NCBI GenBank assembly: GCA_021805275.1
Contig: JAJZFQ010000230.1
Span: 1 to 50,513, forward strand
Origin: Pseudomonadota bacterium
GTDB taxonomy: Bacteria > Pseudomonadota > Gammaproteobacteria > Steroidobacterales > Steroidobacteraceae
Length of the DNA stretch: 50,513 nucleotides
Reading direction: 5' to 3'
The notes beneath the pieces were generated by a model. That model searched no databases and was not told the origin of the DNA. It saw nothing but the letters and a program-made list of their open reading frames with translations. The position numbers and the translations under genes are program-made. Positions 43,161-50,513 of the stretch are shown here, in pieces. Within the stretch, counting starts at the first letter, position 1, and every line of letters begins with the position of its first letter.

Positions 43161-44450
43161 TCAAACCCGGCGTTGCCGGCGAAATCGCTGGTAGGCCTCG
43201 AGCACCGCCCGGTCGAGCTGCTCCGGGCGAGCGGTGAGGGCTGCCGCCCCGAGCGCGCGCAGCGCCCGCACGTTGCCTTCCAGGCTGCGATGGTACTCGG
43301 CGGCGGCCAGCGCGCGAAAGGGATCCAGCGCATCGTCCGCCGGGGCGGCCGGTAGGGCGGTAATGCGGGGGTTCTCCAGGCCGCAGATCAGCGTGAAATG
43401 CTTCGGGCCGAGCAGTTTGACCGCCTCCGCCAGCTCTTCGATCGGCGCGTCGAGCAGGTCCGTGAGCATGACCACGAGCATCCGTCTGGGGCTCGAGGCG
43501 CGGATACGCGCTGCGGCGAGCGCAGGATTGGCCTGTCCGGGGCGGACCGTGCATTCGCTCAGCGCCGCGCGGATCCGTGCGACGGCGGGTGTGCCCCGGG
43601 CGGGCGCGAGCGCCGATACGGGCCGCTCGGCGAACAGCAGCAGTCCGACGGCGTCATCCAACTCCGCCGCCCGCTGCGCCAGGCGGGCCGCGACATTGAC
43701 ATAAAGTCCTAGCCGATCGATATCCCCGGCGGCGATCCCAGCCGCGCGCCCGACGTCGACGGCGATGAGGATCTCCAGATGCCGCTCTTCGGCGAGATCG
43801 CGGCTGATGAGCCGACCACGCCGAGCGCTCGCCTTCCAGTCAATCACGCGCAGTGGATCCCCGTACCGGTACTCGCGCAGCTGCAGAGCTTCCGTGCCAC
43901 CGCCGCCGGCTCCGGCGGTGGACCCCGCGGCGTGCGTTTCGCCCGCCGCGCGGTTCGGGTGCCCGAGCAGGTCGGGAATCACCCTCGCCGTGTAGGCGAT
44001 GTCCGCCTGGGTCGGCCACCAGGCCAGATGCAGCGGCCCGGACAGCCGCAGCCGCGGGGCGGGCCACAAATAGTGCCCCAGCCGGCGCGGGCGGGCTCGC
44101 AGCGGCACGGCGACGTCGCGGCCGCGGGGCAGGCGCAGGGCGGCGAGCGCAGTCTGGGCAGCAAACGGCTCCGGTGCCGTGAGAGCCGATTCGACGCAGA
44201 TGCTGGCCCGATGGTCCTGGCGGAACACGAGCTGCAGGCTGCGCTCGCGGCCGAGCGGCCAGCGCTCTGGGCCGGACAGGCGCGCCTGCACGCGCCAGCG
44301 CCGCACGCTGGCCCGCTCGTACGCGAGGCCGGCGAGCAGCAGCGCCGCAGGCAGGCACCACAGGCGCCCGATCGAGGCATCCCACTGTCCGAGAATGCCG
44401 AGCAGCCCGGTGAGCAGGATGATCAGCAGGGCGTTACGCTGCAGGCTCAC
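43161..44450 (-). CDS. DUF58 domain protein
   Basis: The 429-residue protein has two membrane spans near residues 7-45 and the DUF58 signature REYRYGDPLRVIDWKASARRGRL near 193-215. It then has a von Willebrand A-like fold (ILIAVDVGRAAG near 228, MLVVMLTDLLD near 325) in which the metal-site DxSxS is degenerate (Asp-Val-Gly-Arg). DUF58 proteins pair with MoxR ATPases in envelope or enzyme-maturation systems. The gene lies 16 bases after the MoxR gene. Confidence 0.93.
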   Translation of the reverse strand: MSLQRNALLIILLTGLLGILGQWDASIGRLWCLPAALLLAGLAYERASVRRWRVQARLSGPERWPLGRERSLQLVFRQDHRASICVESALTAPEPFAAQTALAALRLPRGRDVAVPLRARPRRLGHYLWPAPRLRLSGPLHLAWWPTQADIAYTARVIPDLLGHPNRAAGETHAAGSTAGAGGGGTEALQLREYRYGDPLRVIDWKASARRGRLISRDLAEERHLEILIAVDVGRAAGIAAGDIDRLGLYVNVAARLAQRAAELDDAVGLLLFAERPVSALAPARGTPAVARIRAALSECTVRPGQANPALAAARIRASSPRRMLVVMLTDLLDAPIEELAEAVKLLGPKHFTLICGLENPRITALPAAPADDALDPFRALAAAEYHRSLEGNVRALRALGAAALTARPEQLDRAVLEAYQRFRRQRRV

Positions 44451-44466
44451 CGGCGAGTCCGGCGTC

Positions 44467-45417
44467 TCAGCGGGGCACCGGTACCCGCTCGAGCAGGGCG
44501 CCGACGAGGTTGCGGCTGTCCAGGCCTTCGAGCAGCGCCTCGGGCGTCAGCGTCAGCCGGTGCGCCATCACCCAGGGCGCCATCCGCTTGACGTCGTCCG
44601 GCGTGGTGAACTCGGCGCCGCGCATTGCGGCGGCGACGCGTGCGGCGCGCAGCAGCGCCAGTGCCCCGCGCGTCGAGAGGCCGAGGGCGATCTGCGCGTG
44701 CTCGCGGGAGGCCTGCGCGATCGCCAGTACGTAATCATGCAGCTCCGCGGCTACATGGACCGCGTCGGCGCACGCGCGGGCCGCGGCGAGCGACTCTGCG
44801 CTCCCCGCCGGACCGTCCTCGCTTGCCGGGGCAGCGTTCGCCGCCCGGACGGTGCCGTAGCGCTGCAACACGAGTCGCTCGTCGGACGCCGACGGGTAAC
44901 TCACATCGATGCGCATCATGAACCGGTCGAGCTGCGACTCCGGCAGAGGAAACGTGCCTTCGAATTCGTGCGGGTTCTGGGTGGCGATGAGCAGGAACTC
45001 CGCGGGCAGGCGGTAGGTCTGGCGGTCGATGCTGACTTGACGTTCTTCCATCGCCTGCAGCAATGCCGACTGGGTCTTTGGGCCGGCGCGATTGATCTCA
45101 TCGATCAGCAGCACCTCGGTGAAGATCGGTCCGGGATGCAGGGTGAATTTCCGCGTCGGCTCGTCGAACACGTGCACGCCCGTGATGTCTGCGGGCATGA
45201 GGTCCGCCGTGCCCTGGATGCGGCTGAAGCGCCCGGCCAGCGCACGCGCAAGACTCTTGCCGAGCAGCGTCTTGCCGAGGCCGGGGGGGCCTTCGATCAG
45301 CACGTGCCCGCGGGCGACCACGGCAATCACGACCGCGCCGATCAGCTCACTCAGGCCGATGACAGTGCCGCCGATTCGCTGTCGAATCCGGTCGGCGAGT
45401 TCCTCGAGCGCATTCAT
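44467..45417 (-). CDS. MoxR family AAA+ ATPase
   Basis: The 316-residue ATPase has Walker A GPPGLGKTLLGKSLARAL near residue 43, Walker B VLLIDEINRAGPKTQSALLQ near 103, sensor 1 in LIATQNPHEFEGTFPLPES near 142 and the Arg finger region QLDRFMMRIDV. The C-terminal lid has STRGALALLRAARVAAAM near 250. ATG at 45417 overlaps the stop of the DUF4350 gene by four bases (ATGA). MoxR proteins act as chaperones for partners with von Willebrand-type folds, which here is the DUF58 protein. The precise cellular role of this set is unknown. Confidence 0.95.
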   Translation of the reverse strand: MNALEELADRIRQRIGGTVIGLSELIGAVVIAVVARGHVLIEGPPGLGKTLLGKSLARALAGRFSRIQGTADLMPADITGVHVFDEPTRKFTLHPGPIFTEVLLIDEINRAGPKTQSALLQAMEERQVSIDRQTYRLPAEFLLIATQNPHEFEGTFPLPESQLDRFMMRIDVSYPSASDERLVLQRYGTVRAANAAPASEDGPAGSAESLAAARACADAVHVAAELHDYVLAIAQASREHAQIALGLSTRGALALLRAARVAAAMRGAEFTTPDDVKRMAPWVMAHRLTLTPEALLEGLDSRNLVGALLERVPVPR

Positions 45418-46625
45418 GTCAGGTGGTCCCTTCGTAATCGAGCCAGGAGAGTCTGAAGCTTTATCAGGTCGATGCTCGCGCCGGATCGGGTGCGGGCGTG
45501 AAACCGCTCGAGCGCACGGCAGGCGCGCTCGGGAGCGCCGCTCGCCGAGCGCAACCAGTCCCAGGGGTCGGTGCGCGGCGCACGGCGTCGTATCTCGGCA
45601 ATGAACTCCTCGATCAACCGCTGTCCGATGTCCTCGGGCCGCACCACCGCGGCGAGGTAGCGTGCGCTGGCTTCGATGTAGGCGCTTTCGTCCACCGGTT
45701 GCCAGGGTGCGCGCACGGCGCGCATGCGCTGTATCCCGAACACGAACGCCAGCCACAGCACCACCAGCCAGCCGAGCGAGCGGTGCAGCCGCGGATCGGC
45801 AAAGAATGCGGCCGCGTCGTAGAAAGCCGTGAGTCCTTCATGTGCGTCGTCAAATACGACCGTGCCCCCGGGGCCGACCGACCAGCTCACGACATTGGCG
45901 AGGAAGCGGGCGTTGTCGGCGAGCAGCAGGCCGGCGTTCGACACCGGGCTGGCGGCCGCACAGAGAATGATTTGGCCGGCCCCGCGGGACTGTAGCCAGA
46001 GTGTCGGGGTGCCCAGGTTCCGGCGCGTGGCGAGCGTCAGCGGCACGGAGGCCTCGGGTAACGGCCGTTCCGACCAGTTGCTTGCCGGCAGTGCCGCAAC
46101 GGGTTGCAGCCGGGAGACGCCGGCGAGCAGCGGTTGAGCATCGACGCCGAGGAACTCGAGTTGCTGCCCGCGCAGCAGCGAGGTGGACGTGGACGTGAAC
46201 TGCAGTCCGGTCAGCCGCCGCAAGTCCGTCAGCGCAAGCGCACCGTCGGCTCCGAAACTCCAGAGCGGCGTGTCGTCGAGCGCGGCGACGATCAATACCG
46301 TGTTGCCCTGGTCGATCCAGCGCCGCAGCGCGTCGAGCTCGTCGGCCTGCATCGGCACGCGCTGCGGCAGCGTGAGCAGCAGCAGGTTTCCCGTCGGACG
46401 GTGCAGCAGTGTGGGCAGACGATCGTAGCGGTAACGCAGGCTGAGGCGGCGGATGTGCTGTGCGCCGAGCCAGCGCCAGGTGGCCAGGTACCCGTCCGCG
46501 CGGCCGTCGATCGACAGCGGCAGACCTTCGGGCGACGCGGCCGGTTGCGGCTTCGGCACGAACAGCAGATAGAACAGCAGCAGCGCCCCGAGCGCCAGCA
46601 GCACCGTCGGCAGCCGCTCTCTCAT
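45414..46625 (-). CDS. DUF4350 domain membrane protein
   Basis: The 403-residue protein has an N-terminal span (LPTVLLALGALLLFYLLFV) and a second one near 288-306 (LGWLVVLWLAFVFGIQRM), enclosing an extracytoplasmic DUF4350 region (YLATWRWLGAQHIRRLS, RWIDQGNTVLIVAALDD near 115) with a GATase-like fold. A cytoplasmic tail with RRRAPRTDPWDWLRSA follows. It overlaps the genes on both sides by four bases and so is tightly coupled to DUF4129 and MoxR. The family always travels with this set; no reaction is known. Confidence 0.85.
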   Translation of the reverse strand: MRERLPTVLLALGALLLFYLLFVPKPQPAASPEGLPLSIDGRADGYLATWRWLGAQHIRRLSLRYRYDRLPTLLHRPTGNLLLLTLPQRVPMQADELDALRRWIDQGNTVLIVAALDDTPLWSFGADGALALTDLRRLTGLQFTSTSTSLLRGQQLEFLGVDAQPLLAGVSRLQPVAALPASNWSERPLPEASVPLTLATRRNLGTPTLWLQSRGAGQIILCAAASPVSNAGLLLADNARFLANVVSWSVGPGGTVVFDDAHEGLTAFYDAAAFFADPRLHRSLGWLVVLWLAFVFGIQRMRAVRAPWQPVDESAYIEASARYLAAVVRPEDIGQRLIEEFIAEIRRRAPRTDPWDWLRSASGAPERACRALERFHARTRSGASIDLIKLQTLLARLRRDHLT

Positions 46626-47533
46626 GGGTCTTCGGTCCCGGCGGCGCGCGGCGGAGCGCGCAGCTCCCCATGCAGCGTCTGGGCCCGGCTCCAGGCGCCC
46701 TCGGGGATCTCCTCCGTCCCGGTCGGGCCGTAGATCTGCCGCTCCGCCAGTACCGCGATGCCCCTGAACTCTGCACGCTGCGCCTCGGAGTCGAAACGTG
46801 CGCGGCGCGCGAGCTCCCGGTAGGTGAGCGCCGCCTGCGCGTCCAGTCGGTGGCTGCGGGTCAGGGCCTCGACCAGCGCACGCAGCCAGGCGGCCGGGTG
46901 GCGCGCGAGCGTCGACCAGTCCGGACCCGGGTCCGCGGCGGGCGCGACGGGTTCCTCGCGGCTGGCGGACTTCGGCCTGAGGCCCAAGGGCGGCAGCTTG
47001 TGCGCGAGGCGCAGCGCCAGCGCCGCGAGCGCCAGGAGCACGAGGGCGGCGAGTGCGTAGATCAGGTCGCGCGTGAGAGCCGGCTGGCTGCGCTTCGGTG
47101 ACAGGGAGCCGAACCACCTTCGCACCCGGTGCAGCAGTACTCTGCCGCGATCGCGCAGCCACTTCATCCAGCGGCTCCAGCGGCTCGGTCCCGGTTTCGG
47201 GGGCTGCAGCGCACGGGCAATATCGCGCAGCGGGGCCGGGGCGAGCGAGCGCGGCGGCGAACCGGCGTAGCGCTGCGTCAGGCGCGCCAGTGCGCCCAGG
47301 TCGCTCGCCGTCAGCGTCTTGCGCCATCCCGGGGGCAGCCGCGCCGTCAGATGAAGCTGCTGCAGCGCCTGCTGGAGGTCCGGACAGGCGGCGCTCAATG
47401 CCGCCAGCCCGACCCGGTGCGCGGACTGCGCCGCGCACCGCGCCAGCACGGTGGGGGCCGGCGGCGCACTTTGGGCGCGCGCGCTCGAGGCGAGCGCAAC
47501 AAGCGCCACAGTCGCGGTTCGCCGCGCCCGCAT
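46622..47533 (-). CDS. DUF4129 domain membrane protein
   Basis: The 303-residue protein starts with a signal-like segment (TATVALVALASSARAQS), has an extracytoplasmic helical part, one span near residues 155-175 (LIYALAALVLLALAALALRLAH) and a C-terminal DUF4129 (AALTYRELARRARFDSEAQRAEF near 238 and AERQIYGP near 264). The C-terminal domain resembles the end of transglutaminase-linked envelope proteins. It begins three bases after the stop of the upstream membrane-protein gene. Confidence 0.82.
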   Translation of the reverse strand: MRARRTATVALVALASSARAQSAPPAPTVLARCAAQSAHRVGLAALSAACPDLQQALQQLHLTARLPPGWRKTLTASDLGALARLTQRYAGSPPRSLAPAPLRDIARALQPPKPGPSRWSRWMKWLRDRGRVLLHRVRRWFGSLSPKRSQPALTRDLIYALAALVLLALAALALRLAHKLPPLGLRPKSASREEPVAPAADPGPDWSTLARHPAAWLRALVEALTRSHRLDAQAALTYRELARRARFDSEAQRAEFRGIAVLAERQIYGPTGTEEIPEGAWSRAQTLHGELRAPPRAAGTEDP

Positions 47534-47536
47534 GAT

Positions 47537-48442
47537 TCAGCCGCTGCTCAACGCCTCCGCGCGGGCGGCGAGGTCAGCGCCTTCCCGCCGCAGCTTCAAA
47601 TCGTGATAGATCGCAAGCCATGCTGCAGTCAACAACGGCATGCTGAGGACGCGGGCCAGAGCGGCCACCGCGGCGATCACGCGCAGGTGCGACACCGCCC
47701 CGAGTGCCCCGCTGGTGACCGTGAACCAGCTGGCGAGCGCCCCGGCGATCACACCCACCGCAAGTCCGAGTATCCAGATGACGATGCCGGCGACGAACAT
47801 GATGCCGGTGGTATGCCACCAGTGATCCTTCACCAAGCGCCAGCTGCGGCCGATCGCCGACGCCCCGCCGCAGTCGGCATCGAACAGTGCGACCAGCCAG
47901 AACTGCACGCGTACGGAGACGTAGAGGATCAGCACCACCAGCGCGAGGATGAGCAGACCGATTCCCGCCGCGAGCGCAGGTGAGCGATACAGCGGTATCA
48001 GGACCAGGCTGGAGAACCCGATGACGCCACCGAGTCCTCCCTCGATGAGCACGAGCAGCACGATGCCGAGCAGCATCTGCGGCAGCCGGCTGAGGCTCGC
48101 GCTCAGCGCGGCGCCGACTGCTCCAGGCTGTCCTCCGCGCACCACCGTCAGTTGCTGGACGACGAGCGCTCCATACAGCACGAGCAGCAACAACCAGAAC
48201 ACCAGGTCGGTCAGGAAGACATCGGGTGCGCGGTAGGCCGTGCCGAGCTGCGCGAAGTAATGCTCGAGCGACTGGCTGGAGGCCGGTAGGCGGGGAATCA
48301 GGCGGAATTCCTGATAGGCGTTGGCCAGGGCAGCGATCAGCGCCAGGACCCAGCAACTGCGGAACGATTCCCGGAACAGCCGCAGCCAGTCGTCGAGAAT
48401 CCCGCCGATGCTCTGCGGTGCGCCAGGTGCCAGGTATGACAT
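47537..48442 (-). CDS. Multi-span membrane protein, YciC/GDPD-membrane-domain-like
   Basis: The 301-residue protein has about six hydrophobic spans, with polar turns at GGQPGAVGAAL and DADCGGASAIGRSWRLVKDHWWHT near 205-228. The latter block is typical of the membrane domain shared by YciC and glycerophosphodiester phosphodiesterase (DUF7847-like, from memory). No catalytic motif is visible. ATG at 48442 has GGGGAG about six bases upstream; the frame is open to 48556. It is the first gene of the six-gene minus-strand operon and is divergent from the RDD gene. Confidence 0.8.
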   Translation of the reverse strand: MSYLAPGAPQSIGGILDDWLRLFRESFRSCWVLALIAALANAYQEFRLIPRLPASSQSLEHYFAQLGTAYRAPDVFLTDLVFWLLLLVLYGALVVQQLTVVRGGQPGAVGAALSASLSRLPQMLLGIVLLVLIEGGLGGVIGFSSLVLIPLYRSPALAAGIGLLILALVVLILYVSVRVQFWLVALFDADCGGASAIGRSWRLVKDHWWHTTGIMFVAGIVIWILGLAVGVIAGALASWFTVTSGALGAVSHLRVIAAVAALARVLSMPLLTAAWLAIYHDLKLRREGADLAARAEALSSG

Positions 48443-48508
48443 GATTGCTCCCCGGTTGCGCTCGGGCGATAGGGCGGCCGCCCGGTCGGCTTCTTGCCGC
48501 CGCTGCTC

Positions 48509-48538
48509 AGAATAGCTAAGCTCGATCTTGACCGGCAA
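48509..48538 (-). promoter_or_regulatory. Possible promoter of the MoxR/DUF58 operon
   Basis: On the minus strand TTGCCG (48538-48533), an 18-base spacer and TATTCT (48514-48509) lie 67 bases before the first start. The T8 run at 48540-48547 beside it is in the RDD leader. Confidence 0.35.
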
Positions 48539-48555
48539 CTTTTTTTTCGCAGCCA

Positions 48556-49290
48556 ATGACCGAGGAAGTGCTCAACGTCAGGGGGCTGACAGGCGTCGAT
48601 CTGACGCTGCGGATCGCCGGTCCCGGCACGCGCAGCTATGCGTTTCTCATCGACTGGCAGATTCGTCTGCTTGGCGCGCTGACCTGGCTGCTCATCGCGC
48701 TGCTGCTGCGCCGACTGCCCGCGCTGTCCTCTGCGGCAGCCGCGCGCGATGTGATGCGCGCCGGTTGGGTCCTGGCGCTGCTGACGTACTTTCTCTATCA
48801 CCCGGTGCTCGAAGTGCTCATGCACGGCAGCACGCCGGGCAAGCGTAAGGCGGGTGCGCGCATCGTGACGCTCGAGGGGGCGACCCCGGGAATCGGCGCG
48901 CTGCTCATCCGCAATGTGTTTCGACTGATCGACTGCCTGCCGCTGGTGTACCTGGTCGGTCTCGTGAGCTGCATCGTGACCTCCAGGCGCGTGCGGCTCG
49001 GTGACCTCGCGGCCGGCACGGTACTGGTCGTCGACGAGCGTTCCGCGGGCGAATCGCTCGCGCGTCTCGGGGAGCAGATGGAGCGCACCGGCCTGTCGGC
49101 CGAGGCGCTGCAGCTGATCGGCGATCTGCTCGAGCGATGGGAGGTGCTGTCGGACGCGCAGCGCACGCGTCTGGCGCAGGAGTTGCTCGCGAAACTCGAC
49201 CCGCAGCGCGCCGTGGGTGCTGCGGCGCCCGGTGGCGCCGCGCTGCGTGGGCGCCTGGAGGCACTGCTTGAGCGCCGAACCCGGACCTGA
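48556..49290 (+). CDS. RDD family membrane protein
   Basis: The 244-residue protein has an N-terminal RDD domain with two or three spans: YAFLIDWQIRLLGALTWLLIALLL near residue 28, GWVLALLTYFLYHPVLEVL near 70 and the TPGKRKAGARIV block near 93. The Arg-Asp-Asp motif is present only as Asp in FLIDWQ. The last 100 residues are soluble and helical. It overlaps the following SpoIIM-like gene by 23 bases. RDD proteins often travel with MoxR/DUF58 and SpoIIM genes in GC-rich proteobacteria. Confidence 0.9.
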   Translation: MTEEVLNVRGLTGVDLTLRIAGPGTRSYAFLIDWQIRLLGALTWLLIALLLRRLPALSSAAAARDVMRAGWVLALLTYFLYHPVLEVLMHGSTPGKRKAGARIVTLEGATPGIGALLIRNVFRLIDCLPLVYLVGLVSCIVTSRRVRLGDLAAGTVLVVDERSAGESLARLGEQMERTGLSAEALQLIGDLLERWEVLSDAQRTRLAQELLAKLDPQRAVGAAAPGGAALRGRLEALLERRTRT

Positions 49291-50275
49291 GGAGCGCATC
49301 TGGATCCGCCGCCAGGCGCCGCAGTGGCGGGCGGTGGCCGCCGAGAGCGCCGCGGCGCCGGGGCGGTCCCGGGCGACGGTGGAGGAGGCACTGCGTACAT
49401 TGCGGGCCTACCGCGCCTTGAGTCGTCACCTGGCCAGCGCGCGGCAGATCGTGCCGGGCAGCGTGTTGGTCGCTGTCCTGACGCAAACCAGCGCTGCGCT
49501 GCATGCGGCGGTGAGTCGCCCGCCGCGCCTGACGCGAGCCCGGTGGGCGCGGCTGTTCTGGGATGACATCCCGGCCGCCGCGCGCTCCGTCGCACTCCCG
49601 GCGCTGTGGCTCGCAGCGCTGCTGATCGCGAGTGCACTGGCCGGCTGGTGGTTGATCGAGACGTACCCGGAGCTCGTCAGTCTCATTGCCAGCCCGCAGA
49701 TGATCGACGGCGTCGAGCGTGGTCACCTGTGGACCTACCAGGTGCTCAACATCGCCCCGCCCGCGCTGCTGTCGGCCCGGATCTTCTCCAACAACGCGGT
49801 GGTGACGGTCGGTGCCTTCTGCTTCGGCATCCTGTTCGGCCTCGGCGCGTTCTACATGATCGCGATCAACGGCCTGATGCTCGGCGGCTTGCTCGCGTTC
49901 ACCCATCAGCATGGTCTCGGTCTGGGCCTGCTGAAATTCACGCTCGCGCACGGGCCGGTGGAACTCTCGACGATGTGCCTGGCGGCCGCCGCCGGCACCG
50001 CGCTCGCAGAGGCGCTCATCCGGCCCGGAGCGTTGAGCCGCAGCGATGCGTTGCGGCGCCGTACCGCCGAGCTCAGCCCGCTGCTGCTTGCCTGCGCGCT
50101 GCTCCTGCTCGGCTCGGGTCTGATCGAAGGGTTCCTCTCACCGCGTCCCGCGATCTCGATACCCGTGCGGCTCGTCGTGGGACTCGGCTACTGGGCGCTC
50201 ACGATGCTGTGGCTGTCCGGCCGGCTGGTTCGGCGCCCCGCGCGCCTGTCCCACGCTGAGTCCGCGAACCGCTGA
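49268..50275 (+). CDS. SpoIIM-like (DUF95) membrane protein
   Basis: The 335-residue product belongs to the stage II sporulation protein M family as found in non-sporulating bacteria. After a soluble N-terminal third (ERIWIRRQAPQWRAVAAES; ALRTLRAYRALSRHLASAR near 45) come about six spans with the family block FSNNAVVTVGAFCFGILFGLGAFYMIAINGLMLGG near 175-209 and LAHGPVELSTMCLAAAAG near 226. I use TTG at 49268, with GGAGG six bases upstream inside the RDD gene. No catalytic residues are evident; it may form a complex with the RDD protein and the divergent operon products. Confidence 0.9.
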   Translation: MSAEPGPEERIWIRRQAPQWRAVAAESAAAPGRSRATVEEALRTLRAYRALSRHLASARQIVPGSVLVAVLTQTSAALHAAVSRPPRLTRARWARLFWDDIPAAARSVALPALWLAALLIASALAGWWLIETYPELVSLIASPQMIDGVERGHLWTYQVLNIAPPALLSARIFSNNAVVTVGAFCFGILFGLGAFYMIAINGLMLGGLLAFTHQHGLGLGLLKFTLAHGPVELSTMCLAAAAGTALAEALIRPGALSRSDALRRRTAELSPLLLACALLLLGSGLIEGFLSPRPAISIPVRLVVGLGYWALTMLWLSGRLVRRPARLSHAESANR

Positions 50276-50339
50276 GACTATGCTTGCGATCAACGTCAAA
50301 GAACGCGGCGAGCGCGTCGCGCCTCGAGGAGAGAGCATC

Positions 50340-50513
50340 ATGAAGCGCCTCGGCATGATTCTGATGGCAACCGGGGTATTCGGCGGCGCGGCGAGCGCCG
50401 GCCCGTTCGCCATCTCATGCGTGCCGAGCTCGCCCTGAAGCAGGCCACGTCCTGGCACGTGACCGAGCAGCTGCCCGGCGGCAAGACATTCGATAGGGAT
50501 GACTCGGCGCCGA
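50340..50513 (+). pseudogene. Small secreted-protein gene with a frameshift, cut by the window edge
   Basis: ATG at 50340 follows GGAGAG and starts a signal-peptide-like sequence (KRLGMILMATGVFGGAASAG) that reaches a TGA after 32 codons. In another frame, from about 50411, a plausible mature part continues to the end of the window (MRAELALKQATSWHVTEQL then PGGKTF). The join needs a one-base shift near 50400-50411. Either this is a broken gene or the mature part starts on its own at ATG 50417 without a signal. Confidence 0.4.

Noticed and set aside
48538..48548. Run of eight T as a rho-independent terminator
   Set aside because: It lies in the leader of the RDD gene between divergent starts, with no GC hairpin before it.

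Overview
The window is about 68% GC by eye, densely coded, and has no rRNA, tRNA, insertion sequence or CRISPR array that I can see. TonB receptor, MHYT-GGDEF-EAL, Tex, FolE2 and MoxR/DUF58/DUF4129 genes point to a free-living, aerobic, GC-rich proteobacterium. A gammaproteobacterium of the Nevskiales/Steroidobacterales kind is my best guess, with low certainty.

Region 1 (1-15404) looks like an aerobic catabolic island for an indole- or anthranilate-type compound. A seven-gene minus-strand operon (9832 down to 2292) encodes a fused FAD monooxygenase/old-yellow-enzyme reductase of the 2-aminobenzoyl-CoA (or salicylyl-CoA) type, an SDR, a MarR regulator, an enoyl-CoA hydratase, an acyl-CoA dehydrogenase, a RidA imine hydrolase and a second old-yellow-enzyme reductase. 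Divergent from it are a cyclase-family hydrolase (the family of isatin hydrolase and kynurenine formamidase) and split IorA/IorB 2-oxoacid:acceptor oxidoreductase subunits, then a TetR regulator. A PrnB-like (indole dioxygenase superfamily) protein and an MFS exporter close the left end. No CoA ligase is present. I propose that isatinate or a similar aryl-glyoxylate is turned directly into anthraniloyl-CoA by the IorAB-like enzyme and then enters the monooxygenase/beta-oxidation operon.

Region 2 (15496-24511) is an uptake and amino-acid catabolism locus: a double-CDGSH bicupin protein, a TonB receptor, an APC amino-acid permease, two class V PLP enzymes, a Tat-exported cyclase-family protein and a lone Lrp-type RAM domain. 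Two copies of ATTAGG-N8-CCTAAA mark likely operators.

Region 3 (24600-38716) mixes signalling and housekeeping genes: a decayed PAS-PAS-GGDEF pseudogene, an MHYT-GGDEF-EAL protein, tex, a Rieske oxygenase in an operon with a MerR-B12 regulator carrying the Wx9EH photoreceptor motif, divergent folE2 with two palindromic operators, a MazG-like protein, a CHASE3-PAS-GAF hybrid kinase, a truncated REC with a degenerate EAL domain, and a J-domain/zinc-ribbon/PilZ fusion.

Region 4 (38950-50513) holds an SDR with a WYL regulator, two glutathione transferases, a dienelactone hydrolase, a six-gene minus-strand operon (membrane protein, DUF4129, DUF4350, MoxR, DUF58, DUF3887) and divergent RDD and SpoIIM-like genes. 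It ends in a small frameshifted secreted-protein fragment at the right edge.
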